Source of the DNA: Alentia gelatinosa
Taxonomy: Eukaryota; Annelida; Polychaeta; Phyllodocida; Polynoidae
Reading direction: 5' to 3'
Length of the DNA: 64,000 nt
NCBI GenBank assembly: GCA_950022655.1
Contig: OX465584.1
Span: forward strand, 49,644,723-49,708,722
Both the position numbers and the translations under genes were made by a program. Positions 61,415 through 64,000 of this stretch are shown here, piece by piece (positions within the stretch are counted from its first letter, which is position 1; each line of letters begins with the position of its first letter). The notes beneath the pieces are model-generated. The model worked only from the letters and a program-made list of their open reading frames with translations, ran no database searches and was not told where the DNA came from.

Positions 61415-64000
61415 GACTTCTCCATGGGTGTTTATCTGTGTGGATGTAGGAGAGACAGTTCGGACGGTTGTTGTTACGACGTAGGATGTTCGAAGGGTTC
61501 GCTTCGATGTCGCTTCGCTGCGCCTCGCGTCGTCGAGCCACCAACGACGGCTCATCTTCTGATCACACGAGACGAAAGGCTAAATCGATGTGTTCAAGCA
61601 GAGAGAGGACGCCTACTGACTTCCTACGTTGCAAAAGATCGGTGCTAAGACGGTTGGAGGAGTACTATGGGATTCACAGAGTAAGGCTAGGAGGTGGGGA
61701 CAGTATTAGGTAAGCATTATAGACACAGAACACCCCTGTAGGCCACCCATGTATGGGCCCTACAGGCTGTGTAGGCACTGTAAGTGCTCAGATGGAGAGT
61801 CTTAAATACAGAAGTGTGTACTAGACAACAACGAATTACCACAACACTGAACCATGGGTTATTATACCCTTGGGTCACATATATATATATACACACATAT
61901 ACATATATATCCCAAACAGGACAAGTTCTGCTGGTTTCCTGCAGACTGGCATACAGATTCATTTTATCTACTGCTGGTACCTAGGAGGCAGTTTCACCAT
62001 CAGATTTCAGTTCACATATTTGTAAGGTATATAGTTCATGATGTATATAAGGATATCGCCTTCAACATTGTACATTGTCATCCGCGGGTTAGCGGCGCCC
62101 ATGACATAAACCCTGCAGTCCTTTCCGTTTACCCTCTATATCAGCCAATACTCCCTCTTTTACCACACCACAGTGGTATAGCTATTAGAGCAAGTACTCG
62201 GTTCAAGGTTACTGCAAGATAGATGGATAGTAACTTTGCTCGTTCAAGTCCCTCGCTGTGTAACCAGAGTTGTGTAAGTAATTCTGTTCTTGGTACAGGG
62301 CCACCAGGCGTCTATGATTGTTGAGGATACCTTTTCCTGTTCTGGGTCTTGGACTTTATTAAGTATGTGTCTGTGTTGGGCTTGAGCTGGCTTTACAATT
62401 TTTTATTATAAAACTGTGCACGAACTTATATGAAATACTACCCGCTACTGGGCATGACGAATGAATGCTTTTCGGGCCCACTGTGAGGCACGTTCGTCTC
62501 ACTAACGAAATTTACCGCCGCCATCGCCAGATATGGAGCCAAAAGATATAAAAGTATGGTGGCGGTCGTCGATTCAATGATAAACCATTGCAATACATGT
62601 GCCCAGTACTGTGATCATATCGGAAATAATCAAACACATATTGAGCATCGAAAATACATTACCCTGACAACAGTAGTCTTTGACACGCCAAAGTAACGTA
62701 ATATCACCAGGAAACGAGAGCCAGGGTGCCATAGTAAATGTTAGGCTGTGAATCGACGATTTCGTACATAAATGAAATGGCGGTTTTTCGTCGATTTGAG
62801 GTATACAATAATAAGTACATGTAGTAACTGAGCCCGGCCGACCGTCCCGTAACTACAGCCCTCATCCTACGGCATCGGGCCGTAGCTATGGGACGAAAGA
62901 CCTGGAACGGCCATGACTATGGGCTCAGTAACCACGTTTCCTCATATTATTAGCGATGTCTTTTGATGACCCTGCTTTTAATGTTTCATCATCAAAGACT
63001 CATATTCACTATCAAAACCCATGCTCCTCACACAGAAACTAGAAGACTAATTGCCAATATGTATTTCTACCCTGGTGCCAAACTTCTCCACAGCTATGGT
63101 TGATGACAAACTCCGTACCTGTACCATTAAACATCTCGTGTGAGAAAAATGACTTTTCAATAGGACTTTGATATCGATTAGGCCCACTCCTTTTATGGTA
63201 AAGTGTACAAGACAAAGCATGAAGCTAATTCATCAAACTTTCTCATGTGCCATTCGGCAAATGAGGAGTAAACACTTAAGCGTGGATTCTACCAAGCGAC
63301 CGATCTATGCCGAAATCTGCGGAAATGGAGAACGAGCGGGATCATAAAAAATCTGAAAAAATTGGTCAAGCGTAGCTGGAGGTGGAAGCGCGCCCAAATA
63401 TTTTCTGAGAGTTTCGGGCGCTAATGCGATTTATTGCGCAAGTACATTTACCATGTCCGAAAGATTCTTAAAGGTAGGATATGCTATTCTGCGATATATT
63501 CAGAAGAGACTGGAAACTTTCCAATAAAGCCTTAGTCTGGTGGAGTCCACGCTTAAGCTGATGATTATTACTTTGTATTTCGGTGTTTTCCATCTTCAAA
63601 TAAACTCCTACATATTTCCTATTGGCAATATCATAATTCTTGTCAACCAACAGACGAATATTGTTATCTGAGCATATATAACTGTGCAGGGAAATCTCTC
63701 TTTGCATTGGAGTAAGGAAGTTATGACCTCATTTAACTTGATAAAGACTTTGTATTGGATTTACAGCGAGGCTGGAAAACCAATCCTCTGAATAGCGCAC
63801 AACTGAAAGTTGAAGCTTTTTCAAATTATGACATACACAAAAATGACTACATGCAATGTCCAACTACAGAGCTTATAGAAGATGAAATTACGTGGGATGA
63901 GTCTTTATTTGCGATATTGTGAATGTACATCTATATATCATGCCTGGAGTGCATGTATTGTACATTCAATTGACTTACAAATATCAGCTACAAATGTATA
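61415..64000. other. 3' UTR and downstream flank
   Basis: No further coding exon recognised. 61500-61720 is still GC-richer than the flank and may be UTR. A short (AT/AC) run lies at 61877-61910. Two AATAAA hexamers at 63523-63528 and 63598-63603 are the first canonical poly(A) signals I see after the stop, implying a 3' UTR of about 2.1 kb if used, but variant signals could act earlier. Confidence 0.45.

Noticed and set aside
61424..61713. Frames just after the stop codon of the main gene
   Set aside because: They overlap probable 3' UTR, have no conserved content, and the main product already ends with the family's terminal membrane anchor.

Overview
The window looks like nuclear DNA of an animal, most likely a lophotrochozoan such as a mollusc. 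That placement is an inference from gene structure, tRNA-derived SINEs and dense small inverted-repeat elements; no marker fixes the species. There is no prokaryotic-style gene packing, no rRNA and no CRISPR.

One protein-coding gene dominates. It is an oxysterol-binding-protein-related lipid transfer protein of the ORP5/ORP8 (OSBPL5/OSBPL8) group on the + strand, running from about 6864 to at least 61414. I could join 17 exons with GT-AG introns and consistent phases throughout. They encode about 945 residues: a basic/serine-rich N-terminus, a PH domain, an acidic linker, a full ORD lipid-transfer domain with the OSBP signature (here EQISHHPP), a basic tail, a coiled coil and a C-terminal transmembrane anchor. 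In animals this family sits in the ER membrane and exchanges phosphatidylserine for PI4P at ER-plasma membrane contacts. The gene appears to have at least one alternative start: a GC-rich, Pro/Ala-rich first exon (ATG at 33410, donor at 34172) that joins the PH exon in phase and would replace exons 1-3. A second, weaker candidate first exon lies at 24631-24663.

Layout: 1-6863 is upstream flank with SINEs and MITEs and perhaps an unseen 5' UTR exon. 6864-21239 holds exons 1-3. 21240-42711 is a 21-kb intron full of mobile elements and minisatellites, and it also holds alternative exon 1b and a possible small nested secreted-peptide gene at 41064-41566. 42712-50250 holds the PH exons. 50816-52647 holds the end of the PH domain and the acidic linker. 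53099-58433 holds the ORD. 59795-61414 holds the tail and membrane anchor. 61415-64000 is 3' UTR and flank.

The most unusual pattern is that tandem repeats sit on exon boundaries. At four exons (2, 12, 15, 16) the repeat unit contains a piece of the exon together with its splice site, so the introns carry strings of decoy acceptors or donors. Exon 12 alone has about 17 extra copies of its 3' end and donor. At four more boundaries (exons 1, 5, 6, 8) short minisatellites lie within about 100 bases of the splice site. The repeats also contain dated insertions: piggyBac-like MITEs at TTAA sites in the exon-12 array and in a SINE, and a short SINE with a 12-bp target duplication inside a MITE.
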